A stretch of 64,000 nt of DNA from Galerina marginata (GCA_023014335.1 JAECYW010000021.1:248001-312000), one strand, 5' to 3'. Numbered from the stretch's first letter, positions 40,367 to 52,741 are shown. Program-made: numbers and translations. The notes: a model not told the origin generated them from the sequence alone.

Positions 40367-41319
40367 GGTGATGAGAGGGAAAAGCGAATTAGTTTAGCTG
40401 GATGTAAGCTAGGAGGAAGAAGGGATGAGAGAATCGCTTGACGACAGAGAGCGGGAGAGAAACCGATTGTCACAGTCAGCCGGGGCTGAGCAATTTACGT
40501 CACACCTGTCACACCGATACACTGCGGAATAATTTATACTCGAGTACAGGCTCTACACTAATCCTTCCCCTATCTACAGTGGTCGACATGGCTCGTCTCA
40601 TTCCCAAGGCTAGACTTTCGGACTGGAATGAATATTCTCCCAGAATTCTTTGGATCGAAGACCTCGGGTCCTTGGTAAGGATGGGGTCCCGAGTACACCT
40701 ATTGGAGGTGTTAGGATGAAATTATCCCAACCGCTGCTGGACTTACTCACTGGGTTAACCAACGTCACTGAGCCAAAATCTAACGTCGGGCTGGCCTTCT
40801 GAAACTCTAGCTCTGCCTAGCATCTTCAGGTTAATTTTGTATTGGGCTGGTGAACGAGTACCAACCTTTGCCCATTCTCTTCGCTCTCTCTCCCGATGGC
40901 TGAATGGGTGCTTGGCCTTGTCAAGGAATGACTTTGTGAAGTGCATGATTGTGGTTGGTTTGAGGCAATGATGTGAGTCCAAGACGCCTTTTTATGCTGT
41001 TATTACGGAAAGGAGAATCGTGTCTGATGTCTCCTTTTATTTTCTCTCCCTCGCATTACTCCTGTACTTAGAATGAGGCGAATATATTTATTAGAGTACC
41101 AATTTCACCTTGTCAGCACTCCAGTGAGTCCAGTCTCCAGCGCCAAGTTGTGGCCTAATTTAGCTATAGGCCATTTTGCTAAATTTGGAATGCACTCACG
41201 GTCCCGGGCTATGCCCTTGGATAGAGTGACCCACTCGAGTTGACTCAATACCGTATCTCTTCGCTTGACACCTTGCTTTCCCTGTTCCGTTAATCTGTTT
41301 AAATACGTGCTTTCGAGGA
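40367..41319. other. Divergent intergenic region
   Basis: About 950 bp between RSP5 (-) and the MIT-domain gene (+). A plus frame from 40589 starts MARLIPKARLSDWNEYSPR. A minus frame from about 40946 starts MHFTKSFLDKAKHPFSHR and could splice to a short second exon. Neither matches a known family, and both are treated as unsupported. Confidence 0.35.
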
Positions 41320-43088
41320 ATGGCACCCACTGACACACCAATGAACACAGTAGGTCTCCATACCTTTAAGTTCTGGCTCCCAGTCACGACTTTGCCCATT
41401 TTTGAGCTCTGACGTCCAATGTTTCGATAGGCCCACCAGCATGCTGCAAATGCTGATGAATATCTTGCCAAGGGACTGTTTGTTCTTGCAGCTCAAGAAC
41501 ATTCTCAAGCGGCGGAGGCGTACATGGCCGCTATTGATCGCAGTCATGACGAATCGGTTCGTCAACAAATTTCTTTGGACAACGGGCCTAGTACCTTACC
41601 TCATTGATCGTTTCACTTTTTCCCTTCAGGCAAAGAGGACCCTTAGGATGCTCTACAACGAGCATTGCAAAGCTGCAAAGGAACTTCAGCGCAAGATTGA
41701 TCAATTGAAGGTGGAAGGAAAAGATCCTTCTTTACCACAGAAACCCGAGCTTCCAAAAGCTGCGCCGCCACGACAAAACTCTAATCCTTACAATGGACCG
41801 CCTAGATTAAACACATCATCACCGCAGCCATTACGAGCTATGACAGACTCCCAGAACGCAGGCGATGAATCATTCATGCTATTGGGCGGACAACGTGTAT
41901 GTACGCTTCTTTTTGACACCAAATCACCTTCCGCAGTACGCAGCTAACGTCGAATGGTCTGCCTTGTCTGACACTCCACCTCTAGTCGGATCCTGGAGAT
42001 GCGTTCAACCAGTTTTGGAATATCATGCAGGGGATGTTGGACAACCTGTCCCAACCTGTCGCATTCGCTACCGTGCCTCTGGGTAATCCGGAAATATCCA
42101 ATTCTCCGACCTCTGAAACCAAGCCCCAGGCTCCTCGGCGGGATGGGAATCTAAGCAGTGATACGGACGTTGATGAACCCATTTTTTCCAAATTTACGAG
42201 AAAAATTGGCATGACTCGTGAAGGGAGCAAGGGCGGGCGCTCAAAGAAAAACAACCTAGATTCAGTCAGCAGTTCGAGAAAATCCTCTCACGACGACGAC
42301 GAAGACGGAGATTTCGAAGATTTCCTAGATGAAGGTCTACCCTCAAAAGCTGGCCTTTTCGTTTCCCTGCCTGACCTCTTTCTTTCTCTGCCTAGGTGAC
42401 GATCTTTCAGGATCGTTCTTCCTAATCCCGTCTGGCGCCGATCCATCACCCGTCGTCCTAAAGAAAGAAAATGAATCACTGAAAGCTGAAATCAACTCCA
42501 TGAAGAGTCGTCTAGAATCCACAGAGCGAGTACTGAAACTCCGAAAAGAACAAGATCTTCAATTACGCGATAGTATATTTATGGCGACGCGTGAGGTAAG
42601 CAGTTTTACAAGGAAACTTTTTCTATATTTTTTAACCATAGCTTTTCTCTCAATGACCTGTCAGGCTCAGCGTGCCCTTGGCGCATCTGCAGTGCTTCAG
42701 CGGCCCGGTCCGCCGCTCGATTTTAGTAGCCTTAATATCAACGTGCCCGCCGTTCCTATACCAGGAATAACTACGGGGAGAGAAGCCCAGTATGCCCGAA
42801 GGGTCAAAGAGCTCGAAGACGAGCTTCGGTTGATGCGGGTTGAGAATGAGAAAAACGTTTGTTCAGCTTCTCTGTTTCGATATGAAGCGTCATCTAAATT
42901 TAGTCATTCCCGTTCAGAAACTGATGATTGCAAAGTTCCGTGAACGCTGGGAAAAATTGAAAGACTCTGCAAAACGCAAGAAGGAGGCCAAGGCGGCCGC
43001 TGAGGCGGCGAGCACAGGTGTCCGGGAACGAATAATTGAGGAACCGGAGCCGGAAGAAGAACTTGACGAGTCAAATTCACGTTTATGA
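41320..43088 (+). CDS. MIT-domain/coiled-coil protein, Atg38/NRBF2-like
   Basis: N-terminal MIT helical hairpin: NTAHQHAANADEYLAKG, FVLAAQEHSQAAEAYMAAID, LRMLYNEHCKAAKELQRKI. A Pro/Ser-rich linker and DDDEDGDFEDFLDE acidic segment follow, then a long C-terminal coiled coil (VLKKENESLKAEINSMKSRL and YARRVKELEDELRLMRVENE) and a basic stretch, FRERWEKLKDSAKRKKEAKA. MIT plus a C-terminal coiled coil is the plan of Atg38/NRBF2, which stabilises the Atg14-Vps34 PI3-kinase complex in autophagy. The start at 41320 (MAPTDTPMNTA) reads in phase to the first splice; Met at 41341 is the alternative. Stop TGA 43086-43088. Other MIT scaffold proteins are not excluded. Confidence 0.6.
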
Positions 43089-43404
43089 TCGACTGGTGTG
43101 TCCGACGCCGTCATAGACCTCTCTTTGGCCGCTTTTGCTTATGCTTTATCTGTATCCTTGGCATGCCTTACAGAACTTGCTCCGTTACTTTTCATTCTCG
43201 ATGTTTCTTTAGCCACGCATGATTCATAATCCTATACTGCTGTCAAATATTGCTGTCAAATCGCACGTGCAATGGCGCACATTGAACGAGCAGGATTACA
43301 ACTCACAAACCTCGAATTAGTCGTTTAATCCCATCTAAACATAGTGGATAGGAAGTTCCCTGCCTTCCTGCTCTAGGAGCAATGTTTGAATGTTCTCGCG
43401 GTTG
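43089..43404. other. Convergent intergenic region
   Basis: About 315 bp of 3' flank between the MIT-domain gene (+) and a small minus-strand candidate. A short repeat GCTGTCAAAT occurs twice at about 43238 and 43252. Nothing else was seen. Confidence 0.4.
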
Positions 43405-43838
43405 CTATGGAGTGATCTCCCCCTCTTCTTTCAAAGCTTTCATAGACTGACATAGCCTCGGCGCTCCAGCCCCAACGAACAAATGAGCGGCGAGTAATGC
43501 GGAACTTCGTTGCTGAAACGTCGCTACCGTTCCCAGCCGACGGAATGCGTCATTGTGCAAGGAAAACGAACATTGCAACATCGGCTCGACGCTGTCGGTG
43601 GTTGGGTCCGGGATGGTAAGAATCTGGCGGCGCCGGGCGGGTATTGGGAACACGATCTCTTCGGACGCTTGACAGGACAGGGAAGGATACATGGCATTAG
43701 CCTCGAGCAGCCGAAGCGATGGCGTTTTGGGCTTCAGTAGGCTTCAGTACATATTTAGCCACGGACATATCTCGGTTTGTCTCACACCAGCTGTGAAACG
43801 GAATAATGGATAGACGGGTAGACCGTGAGATGCTGCAT
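43405..43838 (-). CDS. Small hypothetical protein (about 125 residues)
   Basis: Not recognised. A two-exon model reads MQHLTVYPSIHYSVSQL, a 56-bp intron (43732-43787, GT donor, CTAAAT branch-like site, AG acceptor), then PKTPSLRLLEANAMYPSLSC, and on to ALKEEGEITP with TAG at 43405-43407. The second exon is open for about 110 codons and has protein-like composition, with a helical stretch QQRSSALLAAHLFVGAGAP. It follows Mog1 on the same strand. A competing plus-strand frame exists at 43510-43740, so the call is tentative. Confidence 0.3.
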
Positions 43839-44137
43839 TGGGTCCAAGAGCACATGAAGATATAGAGATAGGGAATAAATGGACACAGACAGAAGTAATT
43901 GATCGAGCGAGTGATCGAGATACTAGAGTGCCTCTTCAGTGGGGATAAACAAAACGGGCCGATGTAGCCAGAAAGCCATTGTATCATTAAATCCATTCCA
44001 CAACTCACCGCTGTTCGAAAATATTGCTAGCTTGAACGGTAAGGGATTAGAAAAATGGAATGTCGGGCTTCAGGATATGTCGTCGAATTAATTCATCCAT
44101 AATACATTCCCTCAGAGGATAATCTCTTGCTGTCCCT

Positions 44138-44780
44138 TCAAGCGAAGAGGCCGAAGTCCACAATGCGGAATGTACGAACGAAAGTGTCAAAGTCTGCTCG
44201 TGCCTTTTCTGATTGCTCGCTGGAGACTGCTCCTCCGTCCGCACATCCGATTGGAATGTTAAAAGTTACCGCGAGGTCAATGTGCTTCGACTCGATACGA
44301 AAAAGAGCCATAAGAATCTGAACCTTGTCTGGTGTCGTGTGGTTGAATTTTGGCACAAACTGGATGCCCTTGAGAACGATTGCCGATGGAGTCTCGTCAC
44401 CTCTGTCATTGGGGATCACGGAGACACTCTCGACTTCAGCGGAACGAGCCGAATTGTCATGCGCCAGGGAGTCGAAGTGGAATCTATAATGAGATAAATA
44501 TCTCGTAAAGACGTCCTTGATCGAGAGAAATACCGAATTGCGTCACTGTAGTGTGAACTTTCAACCCGTTGTAGGATCTCAACTATAATGCTGATGTTGG
44601 AATCAGGGTACATGAACACCTCCTGCGTATCAGGAACTTGACGCAGATTACTGAGATAATGTTATCAGTCAACCATGCGACAGGGAAATAATCAGAACAA
44701 TTCACTCACGCCGCATCGATGAGATCGGGGATAGTCCCTGCAGTGATCGCACCTCCAAAAAGCTCACGTCGGGTATGCAT
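44138..44780 (-). CDS. MOG1: Ran-binding protein Mog1
   Basis: Small nuclear protein that releases nucleotide from Ran and supports nuclear import. The first exon is MHTRRELFGGAITAGTIPD at 44780, then LRQVPDTQEVFMYPDSNIS, and a third exon with FHFDSLAHDN and IVLKGIQFVPKFNHTTPDKV. The family's typical C-terminal ending is visible as TFRIVDFGLFA, followed by TGA at 44138-44140. The length of about 190 residues is normal. It is divergent from NDC80, with 238 bp between start codons. Confidence 0.9.
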
Positions 44781-44904
44781 GATAATGGTGGTAGTAAGTC
44801 AAGACTTGGAAGGTGTAAAAAAAGGCATTTTTGTTGAAGGTCTGACTCCTCACGTAGTGGAACATCGTCAGAAAAAGTTGGGTCCGGTGCCGCCGAGGAG
44901 GGGA

Positions 44905-44912
44905 TCACGTGA
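44905..44912. promoter_or_regulatory. Palindromic E-box TCACGTGA
   Basis: Located in the 238-bp divergent promoter between MOG1 and NDC80, about 107 bp before the NDC80 start. A second half-match, GTACGTGAC, follows at about 44923. The same octamer lies in the M1-A/complex I promoter. Binding by a bHLH factor is inferred. Confidence 0.45.
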
Positions 44913-45018
44913 CTACATGAGGGTACGTGACTGACGCGTCTGTCACACGACGTGTTCAACTGAGTTTCGTTGAGATCACCGTGCTGCTCTTGGACTCCAT
45001 CTTCGATAAGACACAACC

Positions 45019-47326
45019 ATGGACTCACGGCGGCGATCAGTTATGCAACCTACTTTGGATCCCCTTGCCAATGCTCGCTCAGGAATTCCTATGCCATCAA
45101 CGCTCAAGAAACCAGCTGCAAACTCTAGGATGTCCCTGGCGGGTCCGGCTCTGCGAGCTCCAAATCCAGTTGTACCAGGCACCAACCCAAGGCAGTCTAT
45201 GATGCGATCTCAAAACGTGAATCCTTTGCTGCAGAGCACAAGTAAACAAAACTATGGCCGGACACCAATGTCAAAGTATGTGGACCACTTCATCCTAGTG
45301 CTTAATTTGACTATTGTTAGTTCTATACGACGCGGGTCGGTATGGGGCGGTAGTTCCGCAATGGTTGCGCCTTCGACCAATCAATTACAGAAGGACAATC
45401 GTCCTTTAAGAGACCGGCCATATCAAGCCAAGATGCGACAAGATGTTTATAATTATCTCAACGAGTCTGGCTTCGAAATCTCTATGCAGACATTGACCAG
45501 CATGCAAGGAAAAGACTACAGAGCCATTTTTGACACACTGGTTCTAACTCTGGACCCTTGCCATCCATTGAAAGAAGGCACTCGATTTGAGGATGAATTT
45601 ATTCCTGCACTGAAAGCTTTGCGCTATCCCTTTGCACACCAAATTGATCCGAAGTGGCTAGCAGCAGTAGCAAGCCCGCACTCTTGGCCGTATCTACTTG
45701 GAGTTCTACACTGGCTTGTGGACCTTTGCAAGGTATTTTCTCAATTTTTACCATAACTCTCAGTGTCATACTTATAAGTTGTCAGATTCGCAACGAATAT
45801 TTATTTAGCGGGCATCCAACGATTCAGGACCCCGTCCATGTCCCGGTGGAGTTCGACGATCCATACGACCACAAAGCCCTTGCTTTCCAATACCATGAAG
45901 AAACATATACCCTTTGGCTTGACCTACAAGACGACTTCTCAGAATGGAACCAAATAATGGAGGAACGGTACCGTATGCCCGGCCTTTCTGTCTTCCCTGT
46001 CAACGATAATTTATTCTCTAAATTTAGAAAAAAGGAACGAGAAGGTCCAAGCAGAGTTAGATGAACAAACCGAGAAATTAAATCGAACTAAGGCTGAATA
46101 CAGCAGGCTCAAATCTTCGGCAGTAAGTGCATGCTCAGCGTGTAGCAATCAAACTCTCACTTTTTTCTCTCTTTGGCCGCAGCCTATGGTCGTTGATCTC
46201 AAGAAGCGGAACGAACAGCTACAAAAGGACTGCGAGAAGCTAAAGAAGATCTTGGAGCGATACGAAGGACGGAGGGACAAGCTTATCGAGCAAATCGCCT
46301 TCGAAAAGGCCGAGTTGAACAAAGGAGGCAAGTTGACATGAATTCTCCGATTCGTTCTTCCTGACGGGACCTATTATAGGAGAGCTTCTGGACGAACTAA
46401 AGTCCGAATTAAACAAACTCAATGAAACGGTGAAGACACAGAATCTCTCTCCAGAAGAGGTTATTCGGATGAACACGGACCGCGAAATGTTGAGCAGGAA
46501 CCTGGAAGACCTCAAGCAAAAAATTGCCGAGACTCACAAAACGGTGATGACCCTCGAGATACAGGTCACGAACCGCGCCGCCGCAGTAGAAGGCGTTCTT
46601 GATATGTACGTCAGCTTGCTATCCTCTCTAGGCCTTTTCCCCACACCCCCGGAGCCTTGGCAAGATGTGGATCTCACTCTGGAGCTGAATTCAGCCTCTC
46701 CGAATCCCCAGCAACTTCTCCTCGGATTAGACATACGCAAAGTCGTCAAGCCTACACTCAGCAGCGTTGCTGAGGCCAAACGATTGGAAAGGGCTTCAGT
46801 GGAGAGTGAATCCGTGAAAGTCAACAACGACCTCGACCAATTCACCACAGAATGTAAAAACCTAGATTACGAGCTCTGTGAATTGGACAAGAAGGTGACA
46901 AATCTCAATGAACAGGCCGACGATCTGCGAGATGTACGTTCCGCTTTCGATGTCGTGGCTCTTTGATTTTCTGAGCGATACACTTTAGGCGGCACAACAA
47001 GAAGCACAAGTATCAAGTGCTGAAGGCTCGCGACTGGAGCGGGAGTTGGCCCACGCGAGGACTGCTGCAATTGCCAATGGTCTAGGTGTCAAATCGCAGC
47101 TCCAGGCCCTTCAGTTCAGGTCGAGTATTTCCGTCATCTGCACGTAGGTCGTGTTAAACTTACTGGCGCGTTTTCCCACAGCTACAAGGAACAAGTTGAG
47201 AAAGTCTCCCGGCTGAAAGAGGACACCGTTCGTGCCATCTTGAAAAATAGCCAAGAAATAGCCATGTTCAAGCAAGAAGTCTCGCGTCATCTGCAAGAGC
47301 TACGCGATTTTGCGGAAGCAGAATAA
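45019..47326 (+). CDS. NDC80: Kinetochore protein Ndc80/Hec1
   Basis: Microtubule-binding subunit of the outer-kinetochore Ndc80 complex. The start MDSRRRSVMQPTLDPLANAR at 45019 leads a basic, Ser-rich, unstructured tail that typically carries Aurora B sites (RRRS, SRMS, PRQS, RRGS). The calponin-homology domain follows: RPLRDRPYQAKMRQDVYNYL, KDYRAIFDTLVLTLDP, RFEDEFIPALKALRYPF and SPHSWPYLLGVLHWLVDLCK. Then come long coiled coils (VDLKKRNEQLQKDCEKLKK, ELLDELKSELNKLNETVK) and a loop around SLGLFPTPPEPW. The end is QEVSRHLQELRDFAEAE with TAA at 47324-47326. Domain order matches the family throughout. Confidence 0.96.
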
Positions 47327-48569
47327 TTCATTATGTCGCTATCCTTTCGACAGCGTTGTTTTTGTGTATATCTACATCTGGAGGCGGGTGTAACGCTCCG
47401 TATTAGGCTATCCCTATTATATCTCGGTTCTTACGATAATCATCTCCAGCCGATTTGACCATCAACCTCCGGAAGCTGACCATGACCGCTTATTCGAGTC
47501 CGAGTCGAGCCCTGAAGCGACGCTCACAACTAAAAATAAACTGGCTGTGCTCTGTGGGCTCTTGTTTGGATCTAGGCGCGCTGATCAACCGACATAGCAC
47601 TTTACTCGAGATTCAACCAGATTAATTGGTAAATGCTCAACGATATGCTCCTCCGGAACCGGAGTACTCTCGACGGGCTGCATAACTTCCTGTGGCACCC
47701 GCCAATGCTGTGAGCCGTCATTGCTATTCCGTTCTGGTCAGCCCTCCGTCTCAGGTGGCCCACGAGAATATTTACCCACCGGGCTCCTTGACTCACTACT
47801 TTGGCGCTATCTCCGTGTGTGTTTTATGCCATTGTAGGCGCAGTTCTAAGTCATCGACGTCGTCACAGATACAGATCCATGGATCGTTCTCAAGTTTTAA
47901 AAATATAGCTGTCCGAATCTCTGGACTCGGGACGTCCATAACTTTCACTTCATCGATTGCCTCCAAATTCATGCCGTGCTCCAGTGGATCCACGTTCGAA
48001 GGATCATAAACTTCCCATGACATTTCCGTTGGTTTGGGTTTTTGCTATCAGGAGATTGCAGTACCAGTTATTGGCCTGAAACTAGGTTTTATTCATGATA
48101 AATCGGACATCTTAGACCGCTAGGAATTATCTGCAAGCCAACCCCATTCTCAAGGGCGTGGGACGACAAACTTGAAACGATTATCCAAAATCTTAGCAGC
48201 GTAATTGACGTCTCACTCCGTCAGCCTTGGAGATCTAGCATCGCACATCAAAACGTCTTTTCCCATTACTTCGTAACTCCCTGAGGCACGAGTTCCACTG
48301 CATATTGCATTCGCATGGATCCGATATGCCGGAACGCCGGACTCGCAGGAACCGGGCAGCCAACCCAGTGCCTGCGAGTTTACTACTCTCTCAAGCCGCT
48401 TCCTCACATCGTTTTTGGAAAATCCTTCCTATGGGGATTTCCACCTATCTTTCGCTGGTTATGGGTATTGATATAAAAGGGGTACCCTGCAAAGTCCCGA
48501 AACTACGCCCCTCCTTTTAGGACTTGTTACTTATCCTGACCATACGGCGTCGACCCCTCCTCCTCCCTG
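47327..48569. other. Intergenic, 1.2 kb, one weak candidate ORF
   Basis: A minus-strand frame at 47796-48023 reads MSWEVYDPSNVDPLEHGMNL and is acidic and protein-like for 75 codons (PEIRTAIFLKLENDPWICIC). No family is recognised, and a continuation by splicing could not be made to work. The last 100 bp before 48570 are pyrimidine-rich leader of the TmpA-like gene. No repeat or RNA gene was seen. Confidence 0.35.
47796..48023 (-). CDS. Hypothetical short acidic protein, 75 residues
   Basis: Unrecognised single-exon frame, MSWEVYDPSNVDPLEHG to THTEIAPK. Composition is protein-like, with a hydrophobic segment AIFLKLENDPWICICDD. It lies alone between NDC80 and the membrane flavoprotein gene. A strong GTGAGT donor overlaps its stop, so it may be the first exon of a longer gene. 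Confidence 0.25.
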   Translation of the reverse strand: MSWEVYDPSNVDPLEHGMNLEAIDEVKVMDVPSPEIRTAIFLKLENDPWICICDDVDDLELRLQWHKTHTEIAPK

Positions 48570-50842
48570 ATGTCTGATCAGCTCAAAGGATTCCCTCAAA
48601 CGACCGTCGACCCGGAGAAGGGGACACTCGATCCCTTGCCTGTGCAATTACCCTATACAGACGATGTTAAGACCCCGCTGTCCACCGTTGACATTCCTCC
48701 GTCATTCCCGACCTCAAAAGAGAAAGACTCTACTTTGACGCCAACGACGAAGGAGGTCGTCGTAGCAGCGAAGCCCAAACCAGCGGGAAAACCTAAGAAA
48801 AAGGTGTCGAAATGGGTTTTATGGAGACTCTGGTTTAATACCTACAGGTGTGTATTTTATCTGCTTGTCGTATTTTCGACTGTTACAACCTTCTTTCGTC
48901 TCCAGAAAATTCTTCACTTTCACTTTCGGTTTTAACATGATTGGTCTGGCACTAGCCGCGTCAGGCCACTGGCCATACGGCGTTAAATACAACGGCGCCA
49001 TTGTCGTCGCCAATTTCAACTTCGCAATCTTGATGCGTAACGAGGTTTTCGGTCGTCTTCTTTACCTCTTCATAAATACCTTCTTTGCTAAGGTTCGCCT
49101 TAACTTATCCCCAAGTAAACGAGTATTTGACACACACTTTTCTCAGTGGCCCCCTCTTTGGTTCCGATTGGGCTGCACATCAGTTCTGCAAGTGAGCATA
49201 TCTGGTGCTCTGGGCTTCGATATCATTCCTCATGACTTTGCCTGCAGCATCTCGGTGGAATTCACAGTGGTTGTGCTCTTTCCGGTGTCATATGGCTTTT
49301 GTTTAAGGTCGTGAATAATTTCCGAAAGCTTGACGTTACGCATGACGCCGTTCTTGTCATGGGTGTTGTTACCAACCTTGCCGTCATGGTCAGTGCCCTC
49401 AGCGCATTCCCTTGGGTGCGAAATACTCATCACAAGTACGCTACTGTCATTGATCCATCATAACAATCTCTAACTTATTTTTTTATAGCGTCTTCGAGCG
49501 TCATCATCGATTCGTAGGATGGCTTGGGTTGATTTTCACATGTATATCCATTGTTTTCGCTTTCTAGTATTCAAGGGGAACTGACGACTCACGCAGGGGT
49601 ATTTGTTATCCTTGGAGACACCTACGATCCCATCACTCGTTCATGGAATCTCAATGGAGTGGCTCTTGTACATCATCAAGATTTCTGGTTCACTATGGGA
49701 ATGACTGTCTTGTACGTGGCTAAGCTTGCAATGGGCCAACAAAGCTCACGGATTATTTTTAGTATCGCTCTTCCCTGGTGTTTCGTTCGAGAAGTACCGG
49801 TAGACATTGAACTTGTAAGCGGCTCCATTCCTGTCCTTATTATTCCAAATTTAACTAATTTTTTCTAGCCCTCTGCCAAAGTCGCCATCATTCGCTTCAA
49901 GCGTGGAATGCAACAAGGACTCCTGGGACGAATCAGCCGTTCGTCGATCATGGAATATCATGCCTTCGGAATCGTTTCGTAAGTCGACCTCGGCTTTCAG
50001 TGTTCCAATTTTTGACGTAATGCCATCATCGTTACAGTGAGAGCCCACACGCAAAATACCATTACATGATTGCTGGTGTCCAAGGTAGGATATGGTACCC
50101 CGGTAATACATTTGTTCTAAATACTAATAACCGCCCAGGTGACTTCACCCGCAGTCTTGTCCAAAACCCACCGAAGACTATGTGGACCCGAGAACTGAAG
50201 GTAACGGGCTTCCGGGTTTTCCGATGTTCCAGTCAAGCTGACTTACCCTAGTTTGCCGGTGTTTCCAACACATCGACGCTCTACAAACGCGGTATCCGCA
50301 TCTGCACTGGCACTGGCATTGGTGCTGCTCTCTCCACATGTCTGCAATCACCATACTGGTAAGTTGTACGCTTCTGGCGCCCAGAGATCGATGCTCAATC
50401 TGTGTACAGGTATCTGATATGGATCGGTAAGCGTGGAGTGCCAGCGTGCGCAATGACCGTGGAACTGACACTTTTTTTCTCAGGTTCTGAACAAGAAAAG
50501 ACCTTCGGACCCACTATCAGTGGTCTAATCCACAAACACATCGGGCCCGAACGCCTCTTGCTTTGGGACAGTAAAGCAAGAGGAGGTCGACCAGACTCAA
50601 TGAAGATCTTGAAGGAAGCATACGCCTACTGGGACGCTGAAGGTGATTCTAGCCATCTTCGAAACTTAAGCTTCCAACTCATTGAAACATTATAGTCGTC
50701 TTCATCACATCAAATTACATTGGAAACTCTGAGATCATGCAAGGGTGCAAGGAGGCGAACATCCCATGCTTTGGAACACTGTGGGATTTCGTGAGTAGGC
50801 TTATCCTCCGATCGCAAGGTATTCTGACGGTTGTTTTAGTGA
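48570..50842 (+). CDS. tmpA: TmpA-like integral membrane flavoprotein
   Basis: Member of the fungal membrane family typified by Aspergillus TmpA, in which a ferric-reductase-like core with several membrane helices is followed by an FAD/NAD(P)-binding module. It starts MSDQLKGFPQTTVDPEKGT at 48570, with a Pro/Lys-rich cytosolic leader. Then comes the conserved block LWRLWFNTYRKFFTFTFGFN and helices around MIGLALAASGHWPYG, AIVVANFNFAILMRNEVFG and WPPLWFRLGC. The binding part has EYHAFGIVS, DFTRSLVQNPPKTMWTRELK and the nucleotide loop ICTGTGIGAALS, with LLLWDSKARGGRPDS near the end. It finishes CFGTLWDF; an intron precedes TGA at 50840-50842. Aspergillus TmpA acts in asexual development; the role here is inferred by homology only. 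Confidence 0.72.
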
Positions 50843-51334
50843 AAATGGCCATAGTCTTTTCAGTACCCCGCATTCGCATATTTAACGTCGTGTGATGAAT
50901 CAGAGACGGCTCACTTTGGCAATAGATTTTCTCGCATACTTACCTTACAATTGACCTGGATGCCACACTGTATCAATAGCCTCGCACAGTGCCGAATTAT
51001 AACAGCCTGTTTTCATATTCGCCGACAACTGCTACCTGGCCGAAGGAGAATTGTGCTATAAAAGGGTATTTCCCAGGTTAGTCTCACGGGAGCAAACCCC
51101 ATTCGACCATATAACGCCTCAATGATCTTATGAAGGGCATTGTCGAGAGGGAGAGACGGAGCTGGGGTCGTTCTCAGCCACGATGTCCAGCATTCGAGAC
51201 TAGCAAGCCGACATCGGACCACCTTCGATAATCTGGACCCCAAGCGGGACCATGGAGCCCCTGTTATCTGCATAATAACGGAACGATATTTCAGCCTATG
51301 TTCCCAGACTAATGGTACAGAGAATTATAAACTC
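50843..51334. other. Convergent intergenic region
   Basis: 490 bp between the 3' ends of the TmpA-like gene (+) and the ERI1-like gene (-). A minus frame at 51013-51273 is open but unlike any family. Treated as 3' flank. Confidence 0.4.
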
Positions 51335-52741
51335 TCAAGGAAGGCCATCCTCCAAAACCTGGCCATGCTTTCCCATCCAACGCCATCTCCTGCCTGGATA
51401 TATCGTGGTATTCGGCAACAAGTGCACACCCCGCCGTGCCAGCTCGGTAACAATTTTGGCTATGTTACGGGTATCCTGCGCGAGCCAAATAACCGAGTTA
51501 GTTCTATCTCCACGATCGCAGAAAATAGGGTAAAGAAGACGGAGGCATTTCACTGACGTCGATGCCACTGTGCTGTCGTCCTTCGAAGGCCGGTAGCCCC
51601 AGTACCTTTAACTGCGCAGATATATTCAGAGAGGGCCTGGTCGCACCGCTGGATAACTGTAAGATGAATCGGAATTGATTGATATTATCATTAGTAGATG
51701 ACCATGCCTTACATGCATTGCTGAGGCCATTGTAGCCAATGCAGGATCCGAATTTATCCATTGGAGAACAGCAAAGCGCACATCCAAAACGTCACCTTGA
51801 ATCCATACGGGCATTGCAACCTGAGCGCAAGAAGGGGATCTGCGCATGTCATGGTACCGAAAGCAAGAGATAGCACTTACCTGGGATATAAAACACTGTT
51901 TTACGAAGAAATCTCGGATGTCCCATGGTCCGTCGCTGCACCAACAGAAACGCGTTAAGCGTTTACATGTTCTTTCTTCTATTAGACCGTGCTTCACCAG
52001 GAATGCTTCCAATTTAACCAAGACTTGGGTGAAGGGTGGAGCGGCATCGACTTGCTCCTGTGGAAACATAAGCGTTAGTTCCAGAAATAATTCAAGGACC
52101 AACCTGCGTGATACCTGTCAGTTCCATACAAAATTGAGAGAGCGTCGGCCGCCAAGATGGCCTGACGAACGTGCGGAATTCATCGATGACCTCCAGTGTG
52201 GTCGCGGTTCCATCTTCGTCTCTGTCAACCCATTTTAGAACAGATACCGGGAACTCCTAATAGAGGGAAGGCGATTCAGACGGGCAAGTTCGTTGGTGGA
52301 TATGCAATCACGTACAATGATTTCATTCGGGTAATTGAAGTCAGTGCCTAGTTTACAAGTACCTTCGAGATCCAATACAAGAAAGACTTCGTAGGGCTGC
52401 TTTGTCTTCTGAACTAGGGGTGATTCCTGTTTTAAGGGCAGTTTCTTTGCTTTTGCACGGCGAGCTTTTTTTGAGCCGTAGCGCATCTTTTTGGATGACG
52501 GGGAAGAGGGAGGGGGAGCAACGGTTTGTTCTGGAGGGCATTGTCGACGAGCAAGAAATGGCGGCTTGAGTTGGAGAGAAGAAGTTTTCAAAGGATTCTC
52601 CCGTTCTTTGTCAACGCGTTTAGAGATTGAACGTATTGCAAGGTACGATGCAATCACCAACACCGTGCAAGCCAGTAGCCAGTGATTTTGAAACTTGAAA
52701 GGAGAAGAAAAGTCCAGCATTGCTATCTGATCCAACAACAT
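51335..52741 (-). CDS. ERI1-like DEDDh 3'-5' exonuclease with N-terminal membrane anchor
   Basis: The start at 52741 gives MLLDQIAMLDFSSPFKFQN, then a hydrophobic helix, HWLLACTVLVIASYLAI, then a basic linker, KKARRAKAKKLPLK. The exonuclease follows: ExoI VLDLEGTC, the family phrase FNYPNEII, then EFPVSVLKWVDRD, SQFCMELTGI, ExoII CWCSDGPWDIRDF, and ExoIII HSGIDDTRNIAKI, so all DEDDh residues are visible. It ends KHGQVLEDGLP with TGA at 51335-51337. ERI1 enzymes trim histone mRNA, 5.8S rRNA and small interfering RNAs. The usual SAP domain is absent here and is replaced by the membrane helix. The gene starts 48 bp from a proposed inversion breakpoint. Confidence 0.85.

Noticed and set aside
40438..40982. 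Two short frames between RSP5 and the MIT-domain gene
   Set aside because: Both lack recognisable features, and the only splice option for the minus frame uses a 43-bp intron; judged chance.
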